DNA from: Eubacteriales bacterium
GTDB taxonomy: Bacteria > Bacillota_A > Clostridia > Lachnospirales > Lachnospiraceae
Direction of reading: 5' to 3'
Length of the DNA: 26,787 nt
Assembly: GCA_030533315.1 (NCBI GenBank)
Contig: JAUNJL010000031.1
Span: 1-26,787 of the forward strand
Shown: positions 15,733-24,486 of the stretch, in pieces
How positions within the stretch are numbered: the stretch's first letter is position 1
How the letters are laid out: each line of letters opens with the position of its first letter
The notes under the pieces: generated by a model
The model's input: only the letters and a program-made list of their open reading frames with translations
The model's database searches: none
What the model was told of the DNA's origin: nothing
Program-made: the position numbers and the translations under genes

Positions 15733-15766
15733 TTATACGATCCTTCTGGGGAATAGGAAAATTGGG

Positions 15767-15780
15767 AAGTGTAAACACTT
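15767..15780 (+). repeat. Dyad in the ATPase leader
   Basis: AAGTGT-AA-ACACTT is a perfect 6+6 dyad about 30 bases after the predicted transcription start and 30 before the ATG. It could bind a repressor; the two-base spacer makes it a poor RNA hairpin. Confidence 0.45.
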
Positions 15781-15810
15781 TGATTTTGGTAAGACAGTAA
15801 AGGAAAAAAC

Positions 15811-18261
15811 ATGACAGGACTGACAAACGAAGAGGTACAGGCAAGGATTGAAGAGGGGAAGGTCAATAATGACGAAAACCCCAACACCAGGACATATAAG
15901 CAGATCATCCTGGAAAACACACTGACGTTTTTTAACTTTCTCAACCTGGTGCTGGTGGTTTTGGTGCTGATGGTGGGATCCTACAAAAATTCCATGTTCA
16001 TGGGGATCATCATCATCAACACGATCATCGGGATCATCCAGGAGGCTCGGGCGAAAAAGACCTTGGACCGCCTGGCCATCCTGACGGAGAGCAAGGCTGT
16101 GGTGCTACGGGAGGGACAAAAGTGGACCGTTCCTACAGACAAGCTGGTGTTGGACGATGTTTTGTATCTGAAGGCCGGAGATCAGATCCCGGCGGACGCA
16201 AGGGTGCTGGAGGGATCCTTGGAGGTCAATGAGTCCCTCCTTACCGGAGAGGCGGACAATCTGTCCAAGAATGTGGGAGACGAGCTTTTTTCCGGAAGCT
16301 TTGTGACCTCCGGAGAGGCCTGCTGTCAGGTGATCCACGTGGGGAAGGACAATTATGCGGCCCAGATCACCAGCGAGGCCAAGGAATTTAAGAGGCACAA
16401 TTCTGAGCTTAGAAACTCTCTGAATGCCATCCTGAAGGTGATCAGCATCATCATCGTTCCCATGGGTATGCTGCTGTTTTACAAGCAGTTTTACCTTGCG
16501 GGGAACAGTCTCAGGGATTCCGTGGTGAGCATGGTGGCGGCCGTTCTGGGGATGATTCCCGAAGGGCTGGTGCTCCTTACCAGCGTGGCGCTGACCCTGG
16601 GGACCCTTGCCCTCACAAAGAAAAACACGTTGGTTCAGGAGCTGTACTGCATTGAGACGCTGGCTCGGGTGGACACCCTTTGTCTTGACAAGACGGGAAC
16701 CATCACCTCCGGGACCATGACGGTGGAGGCGGCCATTCCCTATGAGGCTTCTTCCCAGCCTTCCGCCCTGAGGGAGGAAGGGGCGGTCCTGGAGGAAGAG
16801 GATAAAAGGGGGGAGACCGGGAGCCCTGCCCTTTCTCCTGAAATCGAGAACGTTATGGGAAACATGATGGAGCTTTTGAAGGACAACAACGCCACGGCGG
16901 AGGCTTTGAGAAAGCGCTTTCACAGGCAGAGTGAAAAAAAAGCCCGCCGCATCATTCCATTTTCCTCAGACCGGAAGTACAGCGGCGTAGTTTTTGAGGA
17001 GGGAGGCACCTACCTGATGGGAGCGGCACAGTTTCTTTTTCCCCAGGGAGACCCGGAGCTTTTTGGGACCTGCGCCGCATATGGGGAAAAGGGACTTCGA
17101 GTGCTTGTGCTGGCCCACAGCCTGGAAGAGAGTCAGGAGACGGAGGTGCCGGAGGGAACAGAGCCCATTGCCCTCTTTTTGCTGACGGATGTGATCCGGG
17201 AGGATGCACCTGAGACGCTTGCCTTCTTTGACAGTCAGGGAGTGGATCTGAAGGTGATCTCCGGGGACGATCCGGTGACCGTATCGGCCATTGCCCGGAA
17301 GGCGGGGCTGAAGAATGGGGACAAATATATTGACGCCACCACCATCACCACACAGGAGGAGATGGAGTCTGCCATCGCAGAGTATTGTGTGTTCGGGCGT
17401 GTGACGCCTCAGCAGAAGAAGGGGATGGTGCAGGCGCTGAGAAAGCAGGGACACACCGTGGCCATGACAGGGGACGGTGTCAATGACGTCCTGGCTTTAA
17501 AGGAGGCGGACTGCAGCGTGGTCATGGCGGAAGGGAGCGATGCTGCCAAGAACATTGCAAACGTGGTGCTGCTGGACTCCAATTTTTCCGCCATGCCTCA
17601 TATCGTCAATCAGGGGAGGCGGGTGGTGAACAATATCCGCACGGCGGCTTCCATGTTTCTCATAAAGACGATTTTTTCCGTGATCCTGTCCCTGCTCACC
17701 ATCTTCTGGGGAGCGGCCTATCCCTTCGAGCCCATCCAGATGTCCCTGATCAGCACCTGTGCGGTGGGGATCCCCACCTTTCTGCTGGCTCAGGAGAACA
17801 ACTTTAACAAGATCCAGGACGGCTTTTTGCGCTATGTGTTCATGAATGCCTTTCCTGCGGCGGTGACCATATCGGGATGCGTTTTTACGGTCATGCTGGT
17901 GTGCCAGAATGCCTATCATTCCACGGACATGCTGAATACAGCCTGCGTCCTTGTGACCGGGTGGAATTACATGGCAGCCTTAAAAACTGTGTATGCGCCG
18001 CTGAATGGTTACAGGAAGGTGATCATTTACGGTATGCAGGTGATTTTTTTTGCGGCTGCCGTCATTCTTCAGAAGCTTTTGACTCTGGGTTCCCTGGAAT
18101 TTGGCATGATTATCCTGGTATTTCTGCTGATGACCTTTTCTCCCATCCTCATCGATGTGATCACCGTGGGGCTTCGGAGGCTTTATGAAAAAGCGGAGGA
18201 GCGGGAAGAAAAAAGTATGCTTGCGGTCTTTTTGGAGAAGCTTCAGAATCCCTCGAAGTAA
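15811..18261 (+). CDS. P-type cation-transporting ATPase, CtpE-like
   Basis: An E1-E2 ATPase that pumps a cation using a phospho-aspartate intermediate. The 816-residue chain shows the A-domain LLTGEADN (TGEA rather than TGES), the transmembrane PEGL motif (Pro250-Leu253, GMIPEGLVLLTSVAL), the phosphorylated Asp293 in DKTGT, KxxS/F-type N-domain residues around 385-400, and the hinge MTGDGVNDVLALK. The PEGL block and the M6 segment QMSLISTCAVGIPTFLLAQENN recall the mycobacterial CtpE and lactic/streptococcal calcium or manganese pumps, not the SERCA-type PEGLPA calcium pumps. There is no N-terminal metal-binding domain. An acidic insert (about 315-340) lies soon after DKTGT. The ion is not determined by the sequence; calcium or manganese are the best guesses. 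AAAGGA is six bases before ATG. Confidence 0.9.
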   Translation: MTGLTNEEVQARIEEGKVNNDENPNTRTYKQIILENTLTFFNFLNLVLVVLVLMVGSYKNSMFMGIIIINTIIGIIQEARAKKTLDRLAILTESKAVVLREGQKWTVPTDKLVLDDVLYLKAGDQIPADARVLEGSLEVNESLLTGEADNLSKNVGDELFSGSFVTSGEACCQVIHVGKDNYAAQITSEAKEFKRHNSELRNSLNAILKVISIIIVPMGMLLFYKQFYLAGNSLRDSVVSMVAAVLGMIPEGLVLLTSVALTLGTLALTKKNTLVQELYCIETLARVDTLCLDKTGTITSGTMTVEAAIPYEASSQPSALREEGAVLEEEDKRGETGSPALSPEIENVMGNMMELLKDNNATAEALRKRFHRQSEKKARRIIPFSSDRKYSGVVFEEGGTYLMGAAQFLFPQGDPELFGTCAAYGEKGLRVLVLAHSLEESQETEVPEGTEPIALFLLTDVIREDAPETLAFFDSQGVDLKVISGDDPVTVSAIARKAGLKNGDKYIDATTITTQEEMESAIAEYCVFGRVTPQQKKGMVQALRKQGHTVAMTGDGVNDVLALKEADCSVVMAEGSDAAKNIANVVLLDSNFSAMPHIVNQGRRVVNNIRTAASMFLIKTIFSVILSLLTIFWGAAYPFEPIQMSLISTCAVGIPTFLLAQENNFNKIQDGFLRYVFMNAFPAAVTISGCVFTVMLVCQNAYHSTDMLNTACVLVTGWNYMAALKTVYAPLNGYRKVIIYGMQVIFFAAAVILQKLLTLGSLEFGMIILVFLLMTFSPILIDVITVGLRRLYEKAEEREEKSMLAVFLEKLQNPSK

Positions 18262-18278
18262 GAGCTCACAAAGCTGCG

Positions 18279-18299
18279 GCAAGGGGCGAGCCCCTTTGC
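18279..18299. terminator. Hairpin between the ATPase and hisJ
   Basis: GCAAGGGG and CCCCTTTGC (with one bulged base) around CGAG form a strong stem between two converging genes. No good T-run follows on either strand, so termination is likely but not certain. Confidence 0.42.
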
Positions 18300-18344
18300 T
18301 GTCAGGCTGAGAGGGGGAAGGGTTATTTTTCTGGGGATTTTTGC

Positions 18345-19160
18345 TTATATTGGAAAAAACTCTGGTTTTCTCTCCCGGAACACGGCGTAATAAGAAAAGC
18401 CGCACTCCCGGAGCACCGAGGCCCCCTGGGCAAAGGCGAAGGCGACCTTCGAGGGGGCGTGGGCGTCTGCGCCGATGGTGACGATCTCTCCCCCAAGCTG
18501 GCGGTAACGCTTCAGTACGGACGGATGAGGATTGGGATGTCCCAGACCATAGTGATAGCCGCCGGTGTTCAGCTCCAGCCCAATTCCCTTTTCCACCATC
18601 TTTTTTAGGATGGCGTCCAGGATGTCCTGAAAACGGCCATAGGAATACTCGGCGTTTTTGCCGGGGCCGTAGCGCACCACGTAGTCCAGATGACCATAAA
18701 CGTCCATCTGGTCAAAAAAGCTGAGGTTCTCCAGGATAGACTCAAAATATTCCATGTAGCATTCCCAGACCCTGCGTCCCTGGAAGAAGTCCGGGTAGTA
18801 GGGATCCATTCCGTGGACTACATGGGAGGAGCCGATGACAAAATCGAAGGGGTGTTGCTTCAAAAGGGAATGAAAGTCCTCCGCCAGATGGATCTGCAGG
18901 CCAAGCTCGATGCCGAAGCGGATGGACAGCCCGGGAAATGCTTCCCGAAGCTGGCAGAGAGACCTGTGGTAAGCGGGGACGTCCAGGGAAAAGGAAAGCT
19001 TCTCCGGTGTATCCGGGTAGTCTGGATCCAGATGCTCGGTAAAGCAGATGCCTGAAAGACCCAGGGCCTGAGCTCTTTTTGCCATCTCCTGCATAGGCGT
19101 ATCAGAATCTGCGGAAAACGAAGAGTGCATGTGGCAGTCCCATAAAATTTTGTGCTGCAT
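18345..19160 (-). CDS. hisJ: HisJ-type PHP histidinol-phosphatase
   Basis: PHP-domain phosphatases of this group remove phosphate from histidinol phosphate, the second-last part of histidine synthesis. The first metal-binding motif is at the start (DCHMHSSFSADS, residues 8-19). Others are TEHLD (about 41-45), the Glu of GIELG, SSHVVHG (about 111-117), YGHLDYV and the final GADAHAP (about 237-243), which together give the full set of metal ligands. Length 271 matches HisJ (about 265-275). AAAGGAC is eight bases before ATG 19160. No other his gene is near, and PHP proteins vary in substrate, so general phosphatase activity is safe but histidinol phosphate is inferred from family resemblance. 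Confidence 0.82.
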   Translation of the reverse strand: MQHKILWDCHMHSSFSADSDTPMQEMAKRAQALGLSGICFTEHLDPDYPDTPEKLSFSLDVPAYHRSLCQLREAFPGLSIRFGIELGLQIHLAEDFHSLLKQHPFDFVIGSSHVVHGMDPYYPDFFQGRRVWECYMEYFESILENLSFFDQMDVYGHLDYVVRYGPGKNAEYSYGRFQDILDAILKKMVEKGIGLELNTGGYHYGLGHPNPHPSVLKRYRQLGGEIVTIGADAHAPSKVAFAFAQGASVLRECGFSYYAVFRERKPEFFPI

Positions 19161-19229
19161 AGGATATGTCCTTTCTGAAAATATGGTTGGTCAGGTAAAT
19201 GATCCCTGCGGGGAAAATAGCTGTCACCC

Positions 19230-19258
19230 ATTATAGCATAGTCGGGCAGATTTCTCAG
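19230..19258 (-). promoter_or_regulatory. hisJ promoter
   Basis: On the minus strand: CTGAGA (19258-19253), 17-base spacer, TATAAT (19235-19230) with an extended TGC. Confidence 0.6.
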
Positions 19259-19275
19259 TTTTTTTTGAAAAAGTC

Positions 19276-19304
19276 TTGAAATCTTGTTTGGAATTAGGTA
19301 CAAT
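19276..19304 (+). promoter_or_regulatory. gap promoter
   Basis: TTGAAA (19276-19281), 17-base spacer, TACAAT (19299-19304), both 5 of 6 matches. The leader of about 70 bases has a CGTTTC/GAAACG stem (19319-19324, 19338-19343) and a strong AGGAGG site. Confidence 0.8.
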
Positions 19305-19382
19305 ACAGTGTAGGTTGACGTTTCTTTAACAAACCGGGAAACGCCGTAATATACCACTTAAATTCATAGGAGGAATTTTATC

Positions 19383-20402
19383 ATGGCAGTAAAAGTTGCA
19401 ATTAATGGTTTTGGACGTATCGGTCGTCTTGCATTTCGTCAGATGTTCGGAGCAGAGGGATTTGAGATTGTGGCTATTAACGATCTGACCTCTCCCGCCA
19501 TGCTGGCTCACTTGTTAAAATATGACTCCACACAGGGCAGGTACGCTCTGGCAGACACGGTTTCCGCTACAGAAGATTCCATTATCGTTGACGGAAAAGA
19601 GATCAAGATCTATGCGAAGGCCAACGCAGCAGAGCTTCCCTGGGGAGAGCTGGGCGTGGATGTTGTTCTGGAGTGTACTGGATTCTATACCTCCAAGGCA
19701 AAGTCTCAGGCTCACATTGATGCCGGCGCAAAGCATGTGATCATCTCCGCACCAGCTGGAAATGATCTTAAGACCATCGTTTACAACGTAAACCATGAGT
19801 CTCTCACAAAAGAGGATCACATCATTTCTGCAGCTTCCTGCACCACCAACTGCCTGGCTCCCATGGCGAAAGCACTGAATGATCTCGCTCCTATCAAGTC
19901 TGGTATCATGTGCACGATCCACGCCTACACAGGTGATCAGATGACACTTGACGGACCGCAGAGAAAAGGCGATCTGAGAAGATCCCGCGCAGCTGCTGTA
20001 AACATCGTTCCCAACAGCACCGGCGCAGCAAAGGCCATCGGCCTTGTTATCCCCGAGCTGAACGGCAAGCTCATCGGCTCTGCACAGCGTGTACCGACCC
20101 CCACTGGCTCCACCACCATCCTGACGGCTGTTGTGGAGGGCAATGTGACGGTAGACCAGATCAACGAGGCTATGAAGGCTGCTTCCAATGAGTCCTTTGG
20201 CTACAACGTAGATCAGATCGTATCCAGCGACATCGTTGGTATGAGATTCGGCTCCCTGTTCGATGCCACTCAGACCATGGTTCTGCCTCTGGAGAATGGA
20301 ACCACAGAGGTACAGGTGGTTTCCTGGTATGACAATGAGAACTCCTACACAAGCCAGATGGTTCGTACGATCAAGCACTTTGGCAAGCTTCTGGGCGCAT
20401 GA
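19383..20402 (+). CDS. gap: Glyceraldehyde-3-phosphate dehydrogenase
   Basis: GAPDH oxidises glyceraldehyde-3-phosphate to 1,3-bisphosphoglycerate with NAD+ and phosphate in the cytoplasm. The NAD-binding domain starts with [16 protein letters not shown]; Asp34 (AINDLT) indicates NAD over NADP. The active-site Cys153 is in [10 protein letters not shown] and His180 is in [10 protein letters not shown]. The C-terminus has the usual [16 protein letters not shown]. It is 339 residues. Codon use looks strongly biased, as expected for one of the most abundant proteins. It is followed by an intrinsic terminator 80 bases downstream and then pgk and tpiA, giving the gap-pgk-tpiA order common in Firmicutes. 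A CggR regulator is absent. Confidence 0.98.
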   Translation: MAVKVAINGFGRIGRLAFRQMFGAEGFEIVAINDLTSPAMLAHLLKYDSTQGRYALADTVSATEDSIIVDGKEIKIYAKANAAELPWGELGVDVVLECTGFYTSKAKSQAHIDAGAKHVIISAPAGNDLKTIVYNVNHESLTKEDHIISAASCTTNCLAPMAKALNDLAPIKSGIMCTIHAYTGDQMTLDGPQRKGDLRRSRAAAVNIVPNSTGAAKAIGLVIPELNGKLIGSAQRVPTPTGSTTILTAVVEGNVTVDQINEAMKAASNESFGYNVDQIVSSDIVGMRFGSLFDATQTMVLPLENGTTEVQVVSWYDNENSYTSQMVRTIKHFGKLLGA

Positions 20403-20480
20403 TCCAGCGTCGTCCGGCCCGGGCCGGGATGACTGCGGTGTTTTCCCATGACGATATAGTAGAAGTATAGGCTCAAATGG

Positions 20481-20512
20481 GGGTCCGGTCTGAATAGGGC
20501 CGGGCCCTTTTT
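20481..20512 (+). terminator. Intrinsic terminator between gap and pgk
   Basis: GGGTCCGG (20481-20488) pairs with CCGGGCCC (20500-20507; one G-U) around 11 bases, followed by TTTTT. A weaker GC-rich hairpin lies nearer the gap stop. Only a weak promoter candidate is seen in front of pgk (TTCCCA-17-TATAGG, 20443-20471), and it lies before the terminator, so pgk-tpiA probably depends on read-through. Confidence 0.82.
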
Positions 20513-20546
20513 CCATTTCAGACACGAAAAATAAGGAGGCATACAA

Positions 20547-21740
20547 ATGCTGAATAAAAAATCTGTTGACGACATCAACGTAAAAGGAAAAAAGGTCCTC
20601 GTAAGATGCGATTTTAATGTACCTCTCCAGGATGGAAAGATCACGGACGAGAACCGTCTGGTGGCAGCTCTTCCGACCATTAAGAAGCTTATTGCGGACG
20701 GTGGGAAGGTCATTCTTTGCTCCCATCTTGGAAAGCCCAAGGGACAGCCTCTTCCCGAGCTGTCTTTGGCACCGGTGGCGGTGCGCCTTTCCCAGCTGTT
20801 GGGACAGGAAGTGAAGTTTGCTCCCGATGCCCAGGTTGTGGGTCCCAATGCAAAGGCGGCCGTGGAGGCTATGCAGGAGGGTGAGGTTGTTCTTCTGGAG
20901 AACACCCGTTACCGTGTGGAGGAGACAAAAAACGGAGAGGCCTTCAGCAAAGAGCTTGCCTCCCTCTGCGACGTATTTGTGAATGACGCATTTGGTACCG
21001 CACACAGGGCTCACTGCTCCAACGTGGGCGTGACCCAGTTTGTGGATACGGCGGTTGTAGGCTATCTGATGCAGAAGGAGATCGACTTCCTTGGAAATGC
21101 GGTGAACAATCCGGAGAGGCCGTTTGTGGCCATCCTGGGCGGCGCCAAGGTTTCCAGCAAGATTTCCGTGATCAACAATCTTTTGGATAAGGTTGACGTT
21201 CTGATCATTGGCGGAGGGATGTCCTATACCTTCTCCAAGGCTATGGGCGGGAGCATCGGCAACTCCCTCTGTGAGGATGATTATCTTCAGTATGCCCTGG
21301 ATATGGTGAAGAAGGCAGAGGAGAAGGGCGTGAAGCTTCTTCTTCCCGTTGACAACCGCATTGGGGACGCTTTCTCCAACGACTGCAGCACCCAGGTGGT
21401 AGGTAAGGGAGAGATCCCGGACGGCTGGCAGGGATTGGATATCGGGCCTGAGACGGAGAAGGCCTTCTGCGAGGCCGTGAAGGATGCAAAAACCGTTGTG
21501 TGGAATGGGCCTATGGGCTGCTTTGAGATGTCGAATTTCGCACACGGAACGGAGGCAGTGGCCAAAGCTCTTGCCGAGACGGATGCCACCACGATCATCG
21601 GCGGCGGTGACTCTGCGGCAGCTGTCAACATCCTTGGATATGGCGACAAGATGACCCATATTTCCACGGGAGGCGGCGCATCCTTAGAGTTCCTGGAGGG
21701 AAAAGAGCTTCCCGGCGTTGCGGCAGCAAACGACAAATGA
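20547..21740 (+). CDS. pgk: Phosphoglycerate kinase
   Basis: PGK transfers phosphate from 1,3-bisphosphoglycerate to ADP, making ATP and 3-phosphoglycerate. The N-terminal domain has [18 protein letters not shown] (residues 24-41, substrate Asp/Asn), the SHLGKPKG basic patch and the ENTRYRVEE block near 120. The nucleotide domain has [19 protein letters not shown] (about 196-214), the WNGPMGCFE motif (about 317) and the glycine-rich GGGDSAAAV near 352 that contacts ATP. The product is 397 residues, typical for bacteria. AAGGAGG is ten bases before ATG. tpiA follows after 48 bases without a visible terminator, so the two are probably co-transcribed. Confidence 0.98.
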   Translation: MLNKKSVDDINVKGKKVLVRCDFNVPLQDGKITDENRLVAALPTIKKLIADGGKVILCSHLGKPKGQPLPELSLAPVAVRLSQLLGQEVKFAPDAQVVGPNAKAAVEAMQEGEVVLLENTRYRVEETKNGEAFSKELASLCDVFVNDAFGTAHRAHCSNVGVTQFVDTAVVGYLMQKEIDFLGNAVNNPERPFVAILGGAKVSSKISVINNLLDKVDVLIIGGGMSYTFSKAMGGSIGNSLCEDDYLQYALDMVKKAEEKGVKLLLPVDNRIGDAFSNDCSTQVVGKGEIPDGWQGLDIGPETEKAFCEAVKDAKTVVWNGPMGCFEMSNFAHGTEAVAKALAETDATTIIGGGDSAAAVNILGYGDKMTHISTGGGASLEFLEGKELPGVAAANDK

Positions 21741-21788
21741 TCCCAAAGAACACCTGATCCCATGATCTGCAAAAGGAGATAAAACAAA

Positions 21789-22538
21789 ATGGCAAGAAAA
21801 AAAATCATCGCTGGCAACTGGAAAATGAACATGACGCCCAGTGAGGCTGTAAAATTAGTGGAAACCTTAAAGCCTCTCGTTGTGAATGAGGAGGTGGACG
21901 TGGTATTCTGTGTACCGGCCATCGATATCATTCCCGTGGTGGAGGCTGCAAAGGGCTCCAATATCCAGGTCGGCGCAGAGAATATGTACTATGAGGAGAA
22001 GGGGGCATACACGGGAGAGATCTCTCCGGCTATGCTCACCGACGCAGGCGTGAAATATGTGGTGCTTGGCCACTCTGAGAGAAGAGAGTATTTTGCGGAG
22101 ACCAATGAGACGGTGAACAAAAAGATGCTCAAGGCCTTTGAGCATGGCATCACGCCCATCATGTGCTGTGGCGAGACTCTCACCCAGAGAGAGCAGGGTG
22201 TGACCATGGATTTCATCCGCCAGCAGGTAAAGGTTGGTTTCCAGGGTGTGACTGCGGACCAGGCGAAGACGGCCGTGATCGCTTATGAGCCGATCTGGGC
22301 TATTGGAACCGGCAAGACGGCCACCACGGAGCAGGCGCAGGAGGTGTGTGCCAGCATCCGTGCATGTATCGCCGAGATTTATGACGAGGCCACCGCTGAG
22401 GCTATCCGCATTCAGTACGGCGGATCCGTGAATGCTAAGACAGCTCCCCAGCTGTTTGCACAGGCTGACATTGATGGAGGCCTGGTGGGCGGCGCTTCAT
22501 TGAAAGAGGAGTTCGGAAGCATCGTTAATTACAAATAA
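21789..22538 (+). CDS. tpiA: Triosephosphate isomerase
   Basis: TPI interconverts dihydroxyacetone phosphate and glyceraldehyde-3-phosphate. All active-site residues are present: Asn10 and Lys12 (AGNWKMN), the electrophile His95 (LGHSERR) and the general base Glu167 ([11 protein letters not shown]), followed by the phosphate-gripping loop and the [13 protein letters not shown] and GGLVGGASL phosphate-binding turns. The length is 249 residues. AAAAGGAGA is eight bases before ATG. It follows pgk, and a strong terminator ends the unit. A phosphoglycerate mutase gene often comes next in relatives; none is present here. Confidence 0.98.
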   Translation: MARKKIIAGNWKMNMTPSEAVKLVETLKPLVVNEEVDVVFCVPAIDIIPVVEAAKGSNIQVGAENMYYEEKGAYTGEISPAMLTDAGVKYVVLGHSERREYFAETNETVNKKMLKAFEHGITPIMCCGETLTQREQGVTMDFIRQQVKVGFQGVTADQAKTAVIAYEPIWAIGTGKTATTEQAQEVCASIRACIAEIYDEATAEAIRIQYGGSVNAKTAPQLFAQADIDGGLVGGASLKEEFGSIVNYK

Positions 22539-22569
22539 CGTAGAAATTGCCTACACTTTCCAAAGATCA

Positions 22570-22612
22570 AAAAGACCGGCTCCCCGCCTGATGGCGGGAG
22601 GGCCGGTCTTTT
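22570..22612. terminator. Bidirectional terminator of tpiA and sdaAA
   Basis: AAAAGACCGGC (22570-22580) pairs with GCCGGTCTTTT (22602-22612), with an inner CCCGCC/GGCGGG stem and a TGAT loop. It is one of the strongest terminators in the window and lies between converging genes. Confidence 0.93.
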
Positions 22613-22668
22613 GGTGACTCAGCATTTCGATCTCGCTTTCTCAGCCGGCTGTCCATGGGAGAATGGAT

Positions 22669-23547
22669 TCAGCCGAAGACCATTTTACATAATTTTTTTC
22701 CAGTGGGGGTGGCTGCAAGACCTCCTTTGGCAGTCTCCTTCAGGGCGGAGGGCATCATGTCTCCCACCTTTTTCATGGCCCAGATGACCTCGTCCGCAGG
22801 AATGGCGCTTTGGATGCCTGCCAGAGCCAGCTCTGCCGCAGTCAGAGCATTCACGGCGCCGGAAGCGTTTCGTTTGATACAGGGGATCTCCACAAGCCCG
22901 GCAACCGGGTCGCAGACCAGCCCCAGGATGTTCTTTAGGGCGGCTGCGACGGCGGAATCGATCATGTCCGGCGTTCCTCCGGAAAGCTCCACGGCTGCGG
23001 CGGCCGCCATGGCTGAGGCGGAACCGCATTCGGCCTGGCAGCCTCCCTGGGCGCCGGCAAGGGAGGCGTTGGCCGCAATGACCAGCCCCACGGCGGAGGC
23101 GGTAAACAGGGACATGACACAGTCTTTTTCCGGCAGGCTCTTTTCTTCCTCCAGGGTGAGGACGACGGCTGGGACGATTCCGCAGCTTCCGGCGGTGGGA
23201 GCCGCAACCACACGTCCCATGGCGGCGTTCAGTTCAGAGATGGCCAGGGCTCGATACAGGACGCCGCCGACCATGGAGCCGGTGAGATTTTTTCGGGACA
23301 AAACCATCTGCTGCATCCGAAAGGCATCGCCGCCTGTCAGGCCGCTGGCGCTTTTTAGGTTGGGATCGCAGCCCGGCTGAATGCAGGACTTCATGACTTT
23401 ATAGTTTTCTCTCATCCGTTCGTAGACCTGTTTTTCTGTAAGCTCCATCTGCTTTGCCTGCTGCTGAAGGACCAGGTGGGAGAGGGGGCAGCCGGCCTTT
23501 TTGGCGGCTTCTACAAGCAGTGCCATAGACGTATAGTTCAATTCCAT
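22669..23547 (-). CDS. sdaAA: L-serine dehydratase, alpha subunit
   Basis: With the beta subunit this oxygen-sensitive Fe-S enzyme converts L-serine to pyruvate and ammonia. The 292-residue alpha subunit carries the cluster. Candidate cysteine ligands lie in the conserved blocks TAGSCGIVP, GAQGGCQAECGSASAM, GLVCDPVAGLVEIPC and nearby, with the KSASGLTGGD motif near residue 65. Its length suits the two-subunit Bacillus/clostridial type rather than the fused E. coli form. The ribosome-binding site is GGAGG (23561-23557), nine bases before ATG 23547. It lies downstream of sdaAB on the same strand, but 170 structured bases separate them. The Fe-S cluster would come from the IscS/IscU system coded earlier in the window. 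Confidence 0.96.
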   Translation of the reverse strand: MELNYTSMALLVEAAKKAGCPLSHLVLQQQAKQMELTEKQVYERMRENYKVMKSCIQPGCDPNLKSASGLTGGDAFRMQQMVLSRKNLTGSMVGGVLYRALAISELNAAMGRVVAAPTAGSCGIVPAVVLTLEEEKSLPEKDCVMSLFTASAVGLVIAANASLAGAQGGCQAECGSASAMAAAAAVELSGGTPDMIDSAVAAALKNILGLVCDPVAGLVEIPCIKRNASGAVNALTAAELALAGIQSAIPADEVIWAMKKVGDMMPSALKETAKGGLAATPTGKKLCKMVFG

Positions 23548-23570
23548 AGGTCAATTCCTCCAAAACTCTA

Positions 23571-23703
23571 TTTTGTGCCCCAAAACGGCGAATCGGGCGA
23601 GTATGTCTGCATGGATCCTTTGTCTCTGGCGCAGGAATCAGGTTCATTGCCGCCGAAAGCATCCTGCGCTGGATGTGCGGTTTCTCGCAGCAGGGATGAG
23701 ACA
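23571..23703 (-). promoter_or_regulatory. Structured spacer between sdaAB and sdaAA
   Basis: Plus-strand coordinates: outer arms TGTCTC (23621-23626) and GAGACA (23698-23703); inner arms GCGCAGGA (23629-23636) and TCCTGCGC (23662-23669), 8 of 8 with a 25-base loop; a competing hairpin CATCC/GGATG (23660-23664, 23671-23675) that shares bases with one inner arm; TGCG/CGCA (23676-23689); and TTTTG/CAAAA (23571-23585), just above the sdaAA ribosome-binding site. The last of these is separate. The overlap means two folds cannot coexist. It fits an attenuator or riboswitch-like element or a dispersed repeat; I cannot assign a class. Confidence 0.5.
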
Positions 23704-23717
23704 GGGGCTTTCTGATC

Positions 23718-24380
23718 TCAGCTCTGGGCCCATAGCACGGTGCAGGTGTAAATATTGGGAAGCCGCTGGATTTTTTCTTTTATTTCTTCCGCAGGGCTGC
23801 CATCCACCTCAATGGTCATGACGGCCTGGCCTCCCCGTTCCTTACGGGAGAGACGGAAATTACAGATGTTCATGTCGTACTCTGCCAAAAGCTCCGTGAC
23901 GGCGGCAATGGTTCCGGGAGTGTCCCTGTGGAGAACGAGAAAGGCCGTTCGTTCGCCTGTGAAGGAGACATCCATGTCATTGACACTGGTTACCTGAATG
24001 TTTCCGCCGCCTATGCTGCTTCCCCGCAGGGAGATGGTTTTTCCGTCCTGTCCGGTCAGAGTGATCCGGGCGGTGTTGGGGTGGGCTCCATCGATCTCTC
24101 CTGTGGAGATGGAGAGGGAGAGGCCGGATTTTTTGGCCTCCTCCAGGGAAAAGCGGATCCTTTCATCGTCCGTAGCCATCCCCAGGATTCCTGCAACCAG
24201 GGCTTTGTCCGTCCCATGTCCCTTGTAGGTCTTTGCAAAGGAGCCGTGAAGGAGTATGTCCGCAAAAACAGCTGGCTGTCCCAGAAGGGCGTTTGCGATC
24301 CGGCCCAGGCGGGCGGCCCCGGCCGTGTGAGAGCTGGATGGGCCGATCATCACAGGGCCTAATATATCAAATACATTCAT
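23718..24380 (-). CDS. sdaAB: L-serine dehydratase, beta subunit
   Basis: The beta subunit of the two-subunit Fe-S L-serine dehydratase. The N-terminal domain begins with the family signature FDILGPVMIGPSSSHTAGAARLG (residues 4-26), followed by HGSFAKTYKGHGTDKALVAG and the GAHPNTARI block. A C-terminal ACT domain (about 147-215, AFLVLHRDTPGTIAAVTELLAEYDMNICNFRLSRK) probably senses or binds serine. The length is 220 residues. GGGAGG lies six bases before ATG 24380. Upstream are a TATAAT (plus coordinates 24487-24492, without a good -35) and a seven-pair hairpin ATTTTCA/TGAAAAT (24436-24454). It is encoded before sdaAA, the usual order. Confidence 0.96.
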   Translation of the reverse strand: MNVFDILGPVMIGPSSSHTAGAARLGRIANALLGQPAVFADILLHGSFAKTYKGHGTDKALVAGILGMATDDERIRFSLEEAKKSGLSLSISTGEIDGAHPNTARITLTGQDGKTISLRGSSIGGGNIQVTSVNDMDVSFTGERTAFLVLHRDTPGTIAAVTELLAEYDMNICNFRLSRKERGGQAVMTIEVDGSPAEEIKEKIQRLPNIYTCTVLWAQS

Positions 24381-24486
24381 AAAAAACCTCCCGGATCTTT
24401 GTGGCTTCCATGTATCACCGCATATTACCGGGCCTATTTTCAGGGGATGAAAATGACGGGAATGTACGGCAGCGAAGCTTGGTTTT

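Noticed and set aside
15738..15810. yybP-ykoY manganese riboswitch before the P-type ATPase
   Set aside because: Some pumps of this kind have it, but the leader is too short (about 73 bases) and lacks the paired conserved loops; only a GGGGAATA piece is vaguely similar.
19515..21659. Very long minus-strand frame of 714 codons antisense to gap and pgk
   Set aside because: It has no recognisable domain and mirrors the strongly biased codons of gap and pgk, which have full catalytic motifs. No ribosome-binding site at its start.
23621..23703. TPP riboswitch in the sdaAB-sdaAA spacer (minus strand holds TGAACCTGAT)
   Set aside because: Only this 10-base piece matches; the GCGUAGGGAA segment, the CUGAGA block and the two-arm fold are missing, and serine dehydratase is not a thiamine gene.
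23600..23703. Canonical glycine riboswitch in the same spacer
   Set aside because: Short junction-like pieces resemble the aptamer but the P1 pairing and P3 arm cannot be built, and there is no second aptamer. Kept only as an open question.
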